The notes beneath the pieces were generated by a model, which worked only from the letters and a program-made list of their open reading frames with translations, did not search any database and was not told the DNA's origin. The position numbers and the translations under genes are program-made. Positions 49,824 through 57,759 of a stretch of DNA of 64,000 nt are shown here, piece after piece. Origin of the DNA: DASVEE01 sp036380735 (GTDB lineage: Bacteria > Acidobacteriota > Thermoanaerobaculia > Gp7-AA8); assembly GCA_036380735.1 (NCBI GenBank), contig DASVEE010000011.1:179949-243948 (forward strand). Reading direction: 5' to 3'. Position 1 is the stretch's first letter. Every line of letters starts with the position of its first letter.

Positions 49824-52718
49824 ATGTTCAAAAAGCCACTGGCCTGGCTCCTGGTCGTCGTGTGTCTTGTCTGTCCCGCCGTCACGCAACCTCTGTTCGC
49901 GGCTGCCGCCGGCACCGATCGGATTCTCACCTCCCGTGGATCGGCCACGATCTCCATCACCAATCCTTCCGCCGAGGTGGCGGAGGTGCGCTTTGTGTAC
50001 CTGAGGAGCGGGGAGACGAATGCGTCGCCGGCGACGTTCGTCGACTCCATCGCGCCCGGCGCGACGAAGGTGTACGACAACGCCGCCGAGACACTGTTCG
50101 GCGCCACCGGCGCTTCGGGCGTCGTGCGCATCGTCTCCACCGGCGCGCTGCTCGTCAGCTCCCGCGCGCAGGGACAGCTCACCTCGGGCGTTCCGGCCGA
50201 CGTGGCGCTGCGCCAGGGTGAAGCCGGCGTGCTGCAGGGCGGTGACCGTGTGTCGCTGATCGAGACGCACGGCTCCGCCGTCCGTGTCGAAGTGGCCGTC
50301 GTCGACGAGCACGGGGTGCAGCGCGGCACGCAGACCGTCGAGCTGCAGCCGTTCGAGCATCGCGTGGTCGATGCGGCCGGCGCTTCGCTGCGCGTCACCG
50401 CCAGCAGCGGCGAAGGCCGCGTCCTCGCCCTCGGCACCAACGGCGTCGCGGTCTCCGCGGCTGCCGACCCCAAGGACAAAGGACTGAACTGGAAAGGGCC
50501 GTGGGTCAATACCACCGCCTACAAGATCGACGACGCGGTGAGCTACGACGGTTCGTCGTACATCGCCGTCGCCGCCAACACCAACCACATCCCGGGCGCG
50601 CTGACGAACACGAGCTGGCAGCTCCTCGCGCAGGAAGGCGCCACTGGCGCCACGGGCGAGACGGGTGCGGCCGGCGAGCAGGGACCGGCTGGACCGCAGG
50701 GAGAGACCGGTGCCGCCGGGCCTCAGGGACCGCAGGGTGAGCCGGGCGCGCAGGGGCCGCAAGGCGTTCAGGGCGAGACCGGCCCGGCCGGAGCGCAGGG
50801 TCCGCAGGGCGTGCAGGGTGAGACCGGGGCGCAAGGTGCCACCGGCGGCACCGGCGCTCAGGGGCCGCAGGGCGAGCCCGGTGCTCAGGGACCGCAGGGT
50901 GTCCAGGGCGAGACCGGCGCTCAGGGGCCGCAGGGTGTCCAGGGCGAGACTGGTGCAGTCGGTCCGCAGGGACCGCAAGGACTGCAGGGCGAGACCGGCG
51001 CTGTCGGTCCGCAGGGCGTCCAGGGGGAGACGGGCGCCGCCGGTCCGCAGGGACCGCAGGGTGAAACCGGCGCCGTCGGTCCGCAGGGTCCGCAGGGCGT
51101 GCAGGGTGAAACCGGAGCCGTCGGTCCGCAGGGACCGCAAGGACTTCAGGGTGAGACCGGAGCCGCCGGTCCGCAGGGGCCGCAGGGCGTGCAGGGTGAG
51201 ACCGGCGCTGTGGGTCCGCAAGGGCCGGAGGGTCTGCAGGGTGAAACCGGCCCGGCTGGTCCGCAGGGGCCGCAGGGTGAGACCGGCCCGCAGGGTCCGG
51301 CCGGCGCCACGGGCGCAACCGGCGCAACCGGCGCCACTGGTGCCACTGGCCCGAGCGGCAGCATCGCCGGCGCCGCGGCCGGCGGCGACCTGACGGGCGT
51401 CTACCCGTCGCCGTCCATCGCCGCCACGGCCGGCACCAACATCGTCACGGCGATCAACGCAGGCAGCTCTTCGATCAACACCTCGAAGGTTTCGGGCGAC
51501 GTCGAGCTCGCGCCGTCCGCGCAGCAGACGGCGACGACGAACAACGACCTGGTCGACGTGAAGCTCGCCGGCACTACGACGCTCGGCAGCAGCGGCACCG
51601 CCGACCTCCTCTCGCTCAGCGCGAGCGGCACGTACAGCATTGGCGGCAGCCCGGCGACACGCGACGAGGAGCGCTTCCGCGTCGACAACGCCGGCGGCTT
51701 CTTCGCCCGCGGTGAGACCGACATGGGCACGATCCCCGTCGAGGGTAGCGGCACTCGTTTCCTGTGGCTGCCGTCCAAAGGCGCGACCCGAGCCGGTCAC
51801 GTCAACGGCACGCAATGGGATGACGCGAACATCGGCTACTTCTCGACGGCCTTCGGCAACAACGCCCGGGCGTCGGGCGACTACTCCTTCGCCGCCGGCC
51901 AGGACGTCGTCGCCGCCAATAGCTGGTCCATCGCCATGGGGCAGAACGTCACCGGCACCGGCGCCGTCTCGGTAGCGCTGGGCTATTACGCGCACACCAA
52001 CTCCCGTCAGGGGTCGTTCGTCTTCTCCGACCGCTCCGTCCTCGACGACGGCAACTTCGCCACCGACGAGTCGTTCAAGGCCGCGTCGAACCACAGCTTC
52101 AACGTGCGCGCGACGGGCGGCTACTACTTTTTCACCAATACCGGCGTGAGCACCGGCCTGCGCCTCAGCCACCTGACGCCGGGGAACGTGTCGTACGGCA
52201 GCTTCGTCTGGACGGACCGCTCCAGCGACTCCGCCGTCACGCCGACCGCCGCGAACCAGACCATCTTCCGCTCCAGCGGCGGCTTCCAGATCTACTCCAA
52301 CTCCGCGCTCACCGCCGGCGTCACGCTCGCGGCAGGCGGCGGCTCGTGGGTCTCGGTCTCCGACCGCAACAAGAAGGAGAACTTCTTCGCCGTCGACGGT
52401 GAGGACGTCCTACGCCGCCTGCGCAACGTGCCGGTCACGACCTGGAACTACAAGTCGCAGGACCCGAGCATCCGTCACATGGGACCGATGGCGCAGGACT
52501 TCTACACCGCGTTCGGCCTCGATGCGACGGACACCGGCATCGCCACCATCGACATGGACGGCGTGATCCTCGCCGGCGTCAAAGGCCTCGACGAGCGCAC
52601 CGCCGCCATGCAGAGCGTCATCGACGCCCAGCAGCAGGAGATCGAAGCCCTGCAGTCCGCCAACCGCAAGCTGGAAGAGCGGCTGAAGCGCCTCGAACGC
52701 CTGCTGAAGCACGACTGA
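49824..52718 (+). CDS. Giant secreted collagen-like protein with peptidase S74 chaperone domain (Gly-Pro-Gln type)
   Basis: A 964-residue paralogue of the preceding gene with the same order: signal peptide (about 1-28), N-terminal beta domain, CBM5/12-like module (about 220-268: NWKGPWVNTTAYKIDDAV), a collagen-like run (about 272-511), the 'GGDLTGVYPSPSI' junction, head repeats, S74 domain from Ser846 (SDRNKKENF) and a terminal coiled coil. Its collagen run is built from 15-residue units GPQGPQGVQGETGAV (45 bp), quite unlike the Gly-Ala-Thr triplets of its neighbour, while the head and S74 parts remain very similar. A ribosome-binding site (AGAGAGGA) lies just upstream of the ATG. Probably a trimeric surface fibre. 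Confidence 0.9.
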   Translation: MFKKPLAWLLVVVCLVCPAVTQPLFAAAAGTDRILTSRGSATISITNPSAEVAEVRFVYLRSGETNASPATFVDSIAPGATKVYDNAAETLFGATGASGVVRIVSTGALLVSSRAQGQLTSGVPADVALRQGEAGVLQGGDRVSLIETHGSAVRVEVAVVDEHGVQRGTQTVELQPFEHRVVDAAGASLRVTASSGEGRVLALGTNGVAVSAAADPKDKGLNWKGPWVNTTAYKIDDAVSYDGSSYIAVAANTNHIPGALTNTSWQLLAQEGATGATGETGAAGEQGPAGPQGETGAAGPQGPQGEPGAQGPQGVQGETGPAGAQGPQGVQGETGAQGATGGTGAQGPQGEPGAQGPQGVQGETGAQGPQGVQGETGAVGPQGPQGLQGETGAVGPQGVQGETGAAGPQGPQGETGAVGPQGPQGVQGETGAVGPQGPQGLQGETGAAGPQGPQGVQGETGAVGPQGPEGLQGETGPAGPQGPQGETGPQGPAGATGATGATGATGATGPSGSIAGAAAGGDLTGVYPSPSIAATAGTNIVTAINAGSSSINTSKVSGDVELAPSAQQTATTNNDLVDVKLAGTTTLGSSGTADLLSLSASGTYSIGGSPATRDEERFRVDNAGGFFARGETDMGTIPVEGSGTRFLWLPSKGATRAGHVNGTQWDDANIGYFSTAFGNNARASGDYSFAAGQDVVAANSWSIAMGQNVTGTGAVSVALGYYAHTNSRQGSFVFSDRSVLDDGNFATDESFKAASNHSFNVRATGGYYFFTNTGVSTGLRLSHLTPGNVSYGSFVWTDRSSDSAVTPTAANQTIFRSSGGFQIYSNSALTAGVTLAAGGGSWVSVSDRNKKENFFAVDGEDVLRRLRNVPVTTWNYKSQDPSIRHMGPMAQDFYTAFGLDATDTGIATIDMDGVILAGVKGLDERTAAMQSVIDAQQQEIEALQSANRKLEERLKRLERLLKHD

Positions 52719-52727
52719 TTCGATTCA

Positions 52728-52764
52728 CCACGTCGCCGCGATCGTGCTGATCGCGGCGGCGTGG
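52728..52764 (+). terminator. Hairpin after the second collagen-like gene
   Basis: A 16-bp stem CCACGTCGCCGCGATC / GATCGCGGCGGCGTGG (one G-U) with loop GTGCT, 9 bases after the stop. No T-tract follows; a family A array begins 8 bases further on. Confidence 0.6.
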
Positions 52765-52771
52765 CCAGCAA

Positions 52772-52886
52772 GGGAACGATAGGACCTATAGGACCTATAG
52801 GACAGATGGGACAGATGGGACGAAGCTGTCCCGGGTTCGTCCCATACGTCCTATTCGTCCCATAGGTCCTATTCGTCCTATCGTCC
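52772..52886. repeat. 9-bp-word inverted array (family A)
   Basis: Six forward words (GATAGGACC, TATAGGACC, TATAGGACA, GATGGGACA, GATGGGACG), a short GC centre (AAGCTGTCCCGGG), and seven reverse words ending CCTATCGTCC. The arms are about 50 bases each. Confidence 0.9.
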
Positions 52887-52940
52887 TTCAAGGTCCCCGT
52901 AGAATGGGGCCGCGGAAACTGACTGCCTGCTGGAGAACGA

Positions 52941-54842
52941 TTGATCCGATTCACCCTAGCCTGCGTGGCCGCGATCGTCCTGATCGTGGCGGCGTACGCC
53001 AATTCGCTCGACAACTCCTTCCACTTCGATGACTCCCACGTCATCGAGTCCAACCTCTACCTGCGCAGCCTGGACCACGTGCCGCGCTTCTTCACCGACG
53101 CCAACACCTTCAGCAGCCTGCCGCAGAACGCCACTTACCGGCCGCTGGTCACGCTGTCGCTGGCGCTCGACTACGCCTGGGGCGAAGGTCTGGCCCCGCG
53201 CGCGTTCCACGTCACGCAGATCGCGCTGCTTTTGATTCTGGGCGTGATGCTGGTGGCGTTCTTTGTGCCGGTCATGGCGCGGGGGAACGATGGGACGCAT
53301 GGAACAGATGGGACGAGTGCGAAGTGGCTGGCGCTGTTTGCGGCCACGCTGTTCTGCGTGCACACCGCAAACACCGAGACGCTGAACCTCATCTCCGCGC
53401 GGTCGGAGCTGCTATCCACCATCGGCCTCCTCGGGTCTTTCCTGCTGTACCAGCGCTCGCCGTTCGCGCGGCGCACGTTCCTCTACCTCATCCCGCTGGC
53501 CATCGGTGCGCTGGCGAAAGCGCCGCTCGTCGTCTTCGCGCCGCTCCTCTTCTTCTACGCGCTCTACATCGAGAGAGAGACGCCGAAGCGCGCCTTCCGC
53601 ATCGCCCTGCCCCCGCTCATCCTTGGCATCGCGCTGCTGCTGTTCCTCAACTCGATGAACTCGCCGCACTGGACCTCGGGGGGCGGCAACGCGTGGCAGT
53701 ACGTCATCACGCAGCCGTTCGTCTGGCTGCACTACGCACGGCTCTTCTTCCTCCCCATCGGCCTCACCGCCGACACCGACCTCCAGCCGTTCGTCCACTG
53801 GTACGACACGCGCGCGATCGCCGGGTACGCCTTCATCGCGCTCCTGGTCTTCGCCATCCGCCGCGCCTCGAAGCCGGTCGCCTTCGGCCTCCTCTGGTCC
53901 GTGATCGCTCTCATCCCGACGAGCATCTTTCCGCTGGCCGAGGTCTCGAACGAGCATCGCATCTTCTTCGCGTACATCGGCGCGGTCCTGGCGTTCGCGC
54001 TGTTCGCCACGCGCTACGCACGGCGCGGCACGGCCATCGCCGCGGTGGCGCTGCTCCTCGTCCACGCCGCCGGCACGTACGAGCGCAACAAGACGTGGGC
54101 GTCGGAGGAGACGTTGTGGACCGACGTGGTGGCGAAGTCGCCGGGGAATGGCCGTGCGTGGATGAACTACGGCCTGACGCAGATGGCGAAGGGGGAGCTC
54201 ACCGCGGCGAAGAGCAGCTTCGACCGCGCGGCGACGTTCGTGCCGAACTACTCCACGCTCGAGATCAACCAGGGCATCGTCACCGGCCTTCTCGGCGATC
54301 AAGCCATGGCCGAGCGCCACTTCCGCCGCGCGCTGCAGCTGAGCGCCGACGCCAACTCCAACTACTACTTCGCGCGCTGGCTCGTCGACCGCGGCCGCGC
54401 GAGCGAAGCGCTGCCGCTGCTGCGCGAGTCGGTGCGACTCAGCCCCGCGAACCCGGCGCCGCGCGCGCTGCTCATGCGCCTCCTCGCGGCGCTCGGCGAG
54501 GAGCACACGCTGCTCGACGAAACGCGCCGCCTCGACCCCAACGACCCGACGGTCGTGGCGCTCTCGCGGACCTGGCCGGAGTACCAGCCCGCGTTCGATG
54601 CCGGTCTCGCCGCGATCGGCCAGCGCGACTGGCTGACCGCCGCGCACGCCTGCCGTGCCGCGCTCCGCCACGACCCTCGCAGCGCCGACGCCTGGAACAA
54701 CCTCGGCTGGTCCCTCGCGCAACTCGGCTTCCGCCAGGAAGCGGTACGCGCCTACGAGCAGGCGCTGGCGATTGCGCCGATGCATGAACGGGCGCGGAAC
54801 AATCTGGTAGGGCTCAGGGCCCAGGGCGCAGGGCCCAGGTAG
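52941..54842 (+). CDS. TMTC-like polytopic membrane protein with tetratricopeptide repeats
   Basis: A 633-residue protein. Residues 1-385 hold about ten hydrophobic helices with a GT-C-like first loop 'NSLDNSFHFDDSHVIESNLYLR' (acidic DD motif), typical of TMTC/O-mannosyltransferase-like proteins; residues about 390-625 are TPR repeats ('AWMNYGLTQMAKGELTAAKSSFDRA', 'AWNNLGWSLAQLGFRQEAVRAYEQAL'). It may glycosylate exported proteins. Two oddities: residues about 114-126 (RGNDGTHGTDGTS) in a loop after the third helix are encoded by a 9-bp-word array, and the C-terminal 'GLRAQGAGPR' is encoded by a family B arm. TTG start with GGAG 5 bases upstream. Confidence 0.82.
   Translation: MIRFTLACVAAIVLIVAAYANSLDNSFHFDDSHVIESNLYLRSLDHVPRFFTDANTFSSLPQNATYRPLVTLSLALDYAWGEGLAPRAFHVTQIALLLILGVMLVAFFVPVMARGNDGTHGTDGTSAKWLALFAATLFCVHTANTETLNLISARSELLSTIGLLGSFLLYQRSPFARRTFLYLIPLAIGALAKAPLVVFAPLLFFYALYIERETPKRAFRIALPPLILGIALLLFLNSMNSPHWTSGGGNAWQYVITQPFVWLHYARLFFLPIGLTADTDLQPFVHWYDTRAIAGYAFIALLVFAIRRASKPVAFGLLWSVIALIPTSIFPLAEVSNEHRIFFAYIGAVLAFALFATRYARRGTAIAAVALLLVHAAGTYERNKTWASEETLWTDVVAKSPGNGRAWMNYGLTQMAKGELTAAKSSFDRAATFVPNYSTLEINQGIVTGLLGDQAMAERHFRRALQLSADANSNYYFARWLVDRGRASEALPLLRESVRLSPANPAPRALLMRLLAALGEEHTLLDETRRLDPNDPTVVALSRTWPEYQPAFDAGLAAIGQRDWLTAAHACRAALRHDPRSADAWNNLGWSLAQLGFRQEAVRAYEQALAIAPMHERARNNLVGLRAQGAGPR
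53281..53319 (+). repeat. 9-bp-word array inside a coding sequence (family A, in frame)
   Basis: GGGGGAACGATGGGACGC followed by ATGGAACAG and ATGGGACGA: the same words and the same 'GGGGAACGAT' leading edge as the intergenic copies. It lies within the TMTC-like gene and is translated as a Gly-Thr-Asp/His loop without breaking the frame. Confidence 0.85.
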
Positions 54843-54949
54843 CTGCGCTGCACCGTGTGCCCGGTGCCCCACGCCATCTGCTACTCTCCGGACACAGCGC
54901 CCAGCCTCAGGCAAGGTTTTCCCTGAGCCCTGACCCCTGAGCCCTCGCC
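54808..54949. repeat. Heptamer inverted array, family B (GGGCTCA word)
   Basis: The left arm GGGCTCA, GGGCCCA, GGGCGCA, GGGCCCA (54808-54839) forms the end of the TMTC-like gene and its TAG stop. The right arm CCCTGAGCCCTGACCCC and TGAGCCC (54920-54945) ends just before the antiporter ATG. The 75-base centre is unique sequence with CACCGTGTGCCCGGTG hairpin potential. Confidence 0.85.
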
Positions 54950-54950
54950 C

Positions 54951-56930
54951 ATGCACGACGCCCCGCTCCTGGTCGACATCGCGATCATCCTGGTCGCGGC
55001 TTTCCCGTTGCTGATCATCGGGCGGCGGTTCCGCGTGCCGGAGGTGCTGAGCTACATCGTCGTCGGCATCGTCATCGGGCCGCATGCGCTCGCGCTGATC
55101 CGCGACTCGGACCGCGTCGAGACCATCGCGGAGCTCGGCGTCGCTCTGATCCTCTTCTTCATCGGCCTGCATGTGCCGCTCACGCGCATCAAGACGATGG
55201 GGCGCACGGCGTTTCTCTCCGGACCGGTGCAGATGGCGCTGACGACGCTGGCCATCGCGATCATCACCGTGGGGATGGGCGGCGCGTGGCGCACGGGGCT
55301 CTTCTACGGCTTCCTGGTGACGCTCGGCTCGACGGCGGTGGTGCTGCCGATCCTCACCGCGCGCGACGAGATCGGCGCTCCCTTCGCGCGCCGATTCCTC
55401 GGCGTCTCCCTCTTCCAGGATCTCGCGGTCATTCCGCTGATGCTCCTCGTGCCGGCGTTCGCCGCAGCGAGCGGAGCGGCGAACGCGCCGAGCGGCGCCG
55501 CGGTCTTCACGCGCGTGCTTCTGGCGATGGTGGCGGTCGCCGTGCTGATCACGATCGCCAACCTCGTCGTGCCGCGCATCTTCCGGATGATCGCCGGCAT
55601 GGGACGCGAGGCGTTCACCGCCGCGTCGGTGATCCTCATCGTCGGCACGATCGCCATCGCGGAGCGCATCGGCATCTCCCCCGCGCTCGGTGCTTTCGCT
55701 GCAGGACTGGTGGTGGGGGAGACGGAGTTCATCCATGAGATCGAGGGCGTCCTGCGCCCGTTCCGCGACTTTCTTTCCGTGCTGTTCTTCTCCTCGATCG
55801 GGATGCTTCTCGATCCGGCGTTCGTGCTGCGCCATCCGCTGCTGATCGTCGGGACGCTGTTCGTCGTCGTGATCATCAAGGTGGTGATGGCGTACCCCGC
55901 GTTCCGGTTGTCGCCATCGATGAAACGAACGTCGATCCGTGCGGCGTTTGCGGTCGCGCCGATCGGTGAGTTTTCGTTCCTCCTCGCGCAGGCGGGGAAG
56001 GAGCTGAACATTCTCGATGACGCGGCGGAGCAGACGTTCGTCGCCGTCGCCGTCGTCACGCTCGCCGCGACGCCGCTCCTCGTCTCGGCGGGGCGCTGGT
56101 GCGCCGACCGGATTCACGAGAGCGTCGATGACGATGAAGCCGACCGCCGCCACGAGGCGCTGAAGCGGCACATCATCATCGTCGGCTACGGCCTGAACGG
56201 GCAGAACGTGGCGCGCGTGCTGGCGTCGACCGGCGTGCACCACGTCGTCCTCGACGAGGATGCCGATCGCGTCGCCGCCGCGCGCCACTTGCGCAGCCGC
56301 GCCATCCTCGCCGACGCCGGCGATCCCGACGCGCTCCTCGTGGCCGGCATCGACGACGCGCTCGCCGTCATCGTTGCCATCTCCGATCCGGATGGCACGC
56401 GCCGCATCGTCCGCTTCGCACGCAAGGCGAATCCGCACGTGCACATCATCGTGCGCACGCGCTACGTGGCCGAGGTCGAGCACCTGCGCGCGCTGGGCGC
56501 GAACGAGGTGATCCCGGAGGAGTTCGAGACGTCGCTGGAGATCGTCACGAGGACGCTTCGCGTGATGGGTGTGCCGCAGAACGTCGTCGCCAACCAACTG
56601 CGGCTGCTGCGCGACGAGGGCTACCGCATGCTGCGCGACCCGGCGGTGCGCGCCACCGAAGGCCGCCGCCTCTCCGCGCTCTTCGCGGCCGGCACGTCGC
56701 AGACGTACCTCGTGCTGCCGGATACGTGGGTGGAAGGGCGCACGATCGAAGAGCTGGGCCTCAACGACGAAGGCGTGGGCGTGGCCGCGCTACTGCGCGA
56801 CGGCAAGGCCCTGTCCCCGCTACCAATGGACGAGCCGCTACAACCCGGCGACACCATGCTGCTGGTCGGCGCCCACGAAGAGCTCACGAAGAGCGTGGCC
56901 AGGCTGGATGGCCGCGCGGTGGAACGATAG
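54951..56930 (+). CDS. KefB/RosB-type cation:proton antiporter with TrkA-N and TrkA-C domains
   Basis: A 659-residue CPA2 antiporter: about 12 helices to residue 390 ('VLSYIVVGIVIGPHALAL'), TrkA-N Rossmann domain from about 405 (HIIIVGYGLNGQNVARVL), and a TrkA-C domain (about 570-655) ending in 'GDTMLLVGAHEEL'. It is probably a ligand-gated K+/H+ or Na+/H+ exchanger. It is the only antiporter here with a TrkA-C domain. The start codon follows a family B arm with no ribosome-binding site, and the TAG stop is part of the first word of the next family A array. Confidence 0.88.
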   Translation: MHDAPLLVDIAIILVAAFPLLIIGRRFRVPEVLSYIVVGIVIGPHALALIRDSDRVETIAELGVALILFFIGLHVPLTRIKTMGRTAFLSGPVQMALTTLAIAIITVGMGGAWRTGLFYGFLVTLGSTAVVLPILTARDEIGAPFARRFLGVSLFQDLAVIPLMLLVPAFAAASGAANAPSGAAVFTRVLLAMVAVAVLITIANLVVPRIFRMIAGMGREAFTAASVILIVGTIAIAERIGISPALGAFAAGLVVGETEFIHEIEGVLRPFRDFLSVLFFSSIGMLLDPAFVLRHPLLIVGTLFVVVIIKVVMAYPAFRLSPSMKRTSIRAAFAVAPIGEFSFLLAQAGKELNILDDAAEQTFVAVAVVTLAATPLLVSAGRWCADRIHESVDDDEADRRHEALKRHIIIVGYGLNGQNVARVLASTGVHHVVLDEDADRVAAARHLRSRAILADAGDPDALLVAGIDDALAVIVAISDPDGTRRIVRFARKANPHVHIIVRTRYVAEVEHLRALGANEVIPEEFETSLEIVTRTLRVMGVPQNVVANQLRLLRDEGYRMLRDPAVRATEGRRLSALFAAGTSQTYLVLPDTWVEGRTIEELGLNDEGVGVAALLRDGKALSPLPMDEPLQPGDTMLLVGAHEELTKSVARLDGRAVER

Positions 56931-57152
56931 GACGAATAGGGACCTATAGAACTCATAGGACTCATAGGACACCCCATCCCTGACGCGCATGGCCCGCACC
57001 GCTGGTAGACCAGGACTCCTCCGTCGATCCAGGACGTGTCCGGCCACGCGCCGGACTTGCCTGGTCACCAGTGGTGCTGGCCATGCGCGCCAGCGGGGGT
57101 AGTGTTTTTGTCCTATTCGTCCCATTCGTCCTATAGGTCCTATCGTTCTCCT
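56921..57152. repeat. Long family A hairpin element (about 232 bp)
   Basis: Outer arms are 9-bp words (GATAGGACGAATAGGGACC ... and ... GGTCCTATCGTTC). Next inside are unique complementary segments (GCGCATGGCC...GCTGGTAGACCAGG against CCTGGTCACCAG...GGCCATGCGCGC), and at the centre GTCCGGCCACGCGCCGGAC. Size and nested plan match the 239-bp elements near fadE, but the internal sequence differs. Confidence 0.82.
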
Positions 57153-57163
57153 GCGTGCACGCC

Positions 57164-57637
57164 TCAGTGGCGTCCGCCCGGCCCGCGCTCGCGCAGATAG
57201 TCGGCGGCGGCCATCAGTGCGGCGAACTTCGTCTGCTGCTCGGTCGTCAGCGTCGCGGTAAAGCGGGCTTCGGCGGCTTCGCGTGCGGCGTCGATCTGCG
57301 TGCGGATGCCTTTGAGCTGCAGCATCAGGGCGCCGATCGCGCTCGCGTCGCTGCCTTCCAGCGCGGTGCGGAGCTGCTCGCCGAGGGTGCGCTGCTGCTC
57401 GTGCAGTGCCTGGACGCTGCTGCGCAGTTCCGACTGGATCGTCTGCCACGCCGCGCGCTGCTCGGCGGAGAGTCCGAGGTAGTCGGAGACGGCGTGTGTG
57501 TCGGGGCCGAGGCCGGGGATCGGTGCGCCGGCCGGACCACCCTGTCCCTGCTGCGGCGGACCCGGATGCGGGCCACGCTGCGCCAGCGCGACCGTGGCGA
57601 AGATGAGAAGAGCGGCGAAAACAACGGTGCGTTTCAT
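57164..57637 (-). CDS. Spy/CpxP-like periplasmic protein (LTxxQ family)
   Basis: A 157-residue secreted helical protein. Signal peptide MKRTVVFAALLIFATVALA-QR; a Gly/Pro/Gln linker; then two LTxxQ-like stretches, 'YLGLSAEQRAAWQTIQ' and 'ATLTTEQQTKFAALMAAADYL', around a long helix. Such proteins bind unfolded proteins or metals and are controlled by envelope-stress two-component systems. It is divergent (123 bases apart) from a kinase-regulator pair, so it may be their target. The ATG at 57637 is set by the signal peptide. Confidence 0.8.
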   Translation of the reverse strand: MKRTVVFAALLIFATVALAQRGPHPGPPQQGQGGPAGAPIPGLGPDTHAVSDYLGLSAEQRAAWQTIQSELRSSVQALHEQQRTLGEQLRTALEGSDASAIGALMLQLKGIRTQIDAAREAAEARFTATLTTEQQTKFAALMAAADYLRERGPGGRH

Positions 57638-57759
57638 GAGCCTCATCATCGGCTCGGCGGCGCGGCGGTGCTTCATGGCGGCGCAAGGAGTTCGTAAGAA
57701 ACGTAAATCCTCGATCCGGCCGCGTCGAAGCCTGCGAGCAGGGCGGTACACTCGCGGCG

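Noticed and set aside
47220..51360. Phage tail-fibre cluster (collagen repeats plus S74 domain)
   Set aside because: Both proteins have signal peptides and no other phage gene is nearby; bacterial surface fibres fit better.
53412..56597. Open frame of about 1060 codons antisense to the TMTC-like and antiporter genes
   Set aside because: Spans two real genes and a repeat array; composition (Arg/Asp/Glu/His) is typical of reverse-frame translation. Similar frames antisense to 204-2183, 9705-12707, 14483-16138, 34613-36517 and 57760-59331 were rejected for the same reason.
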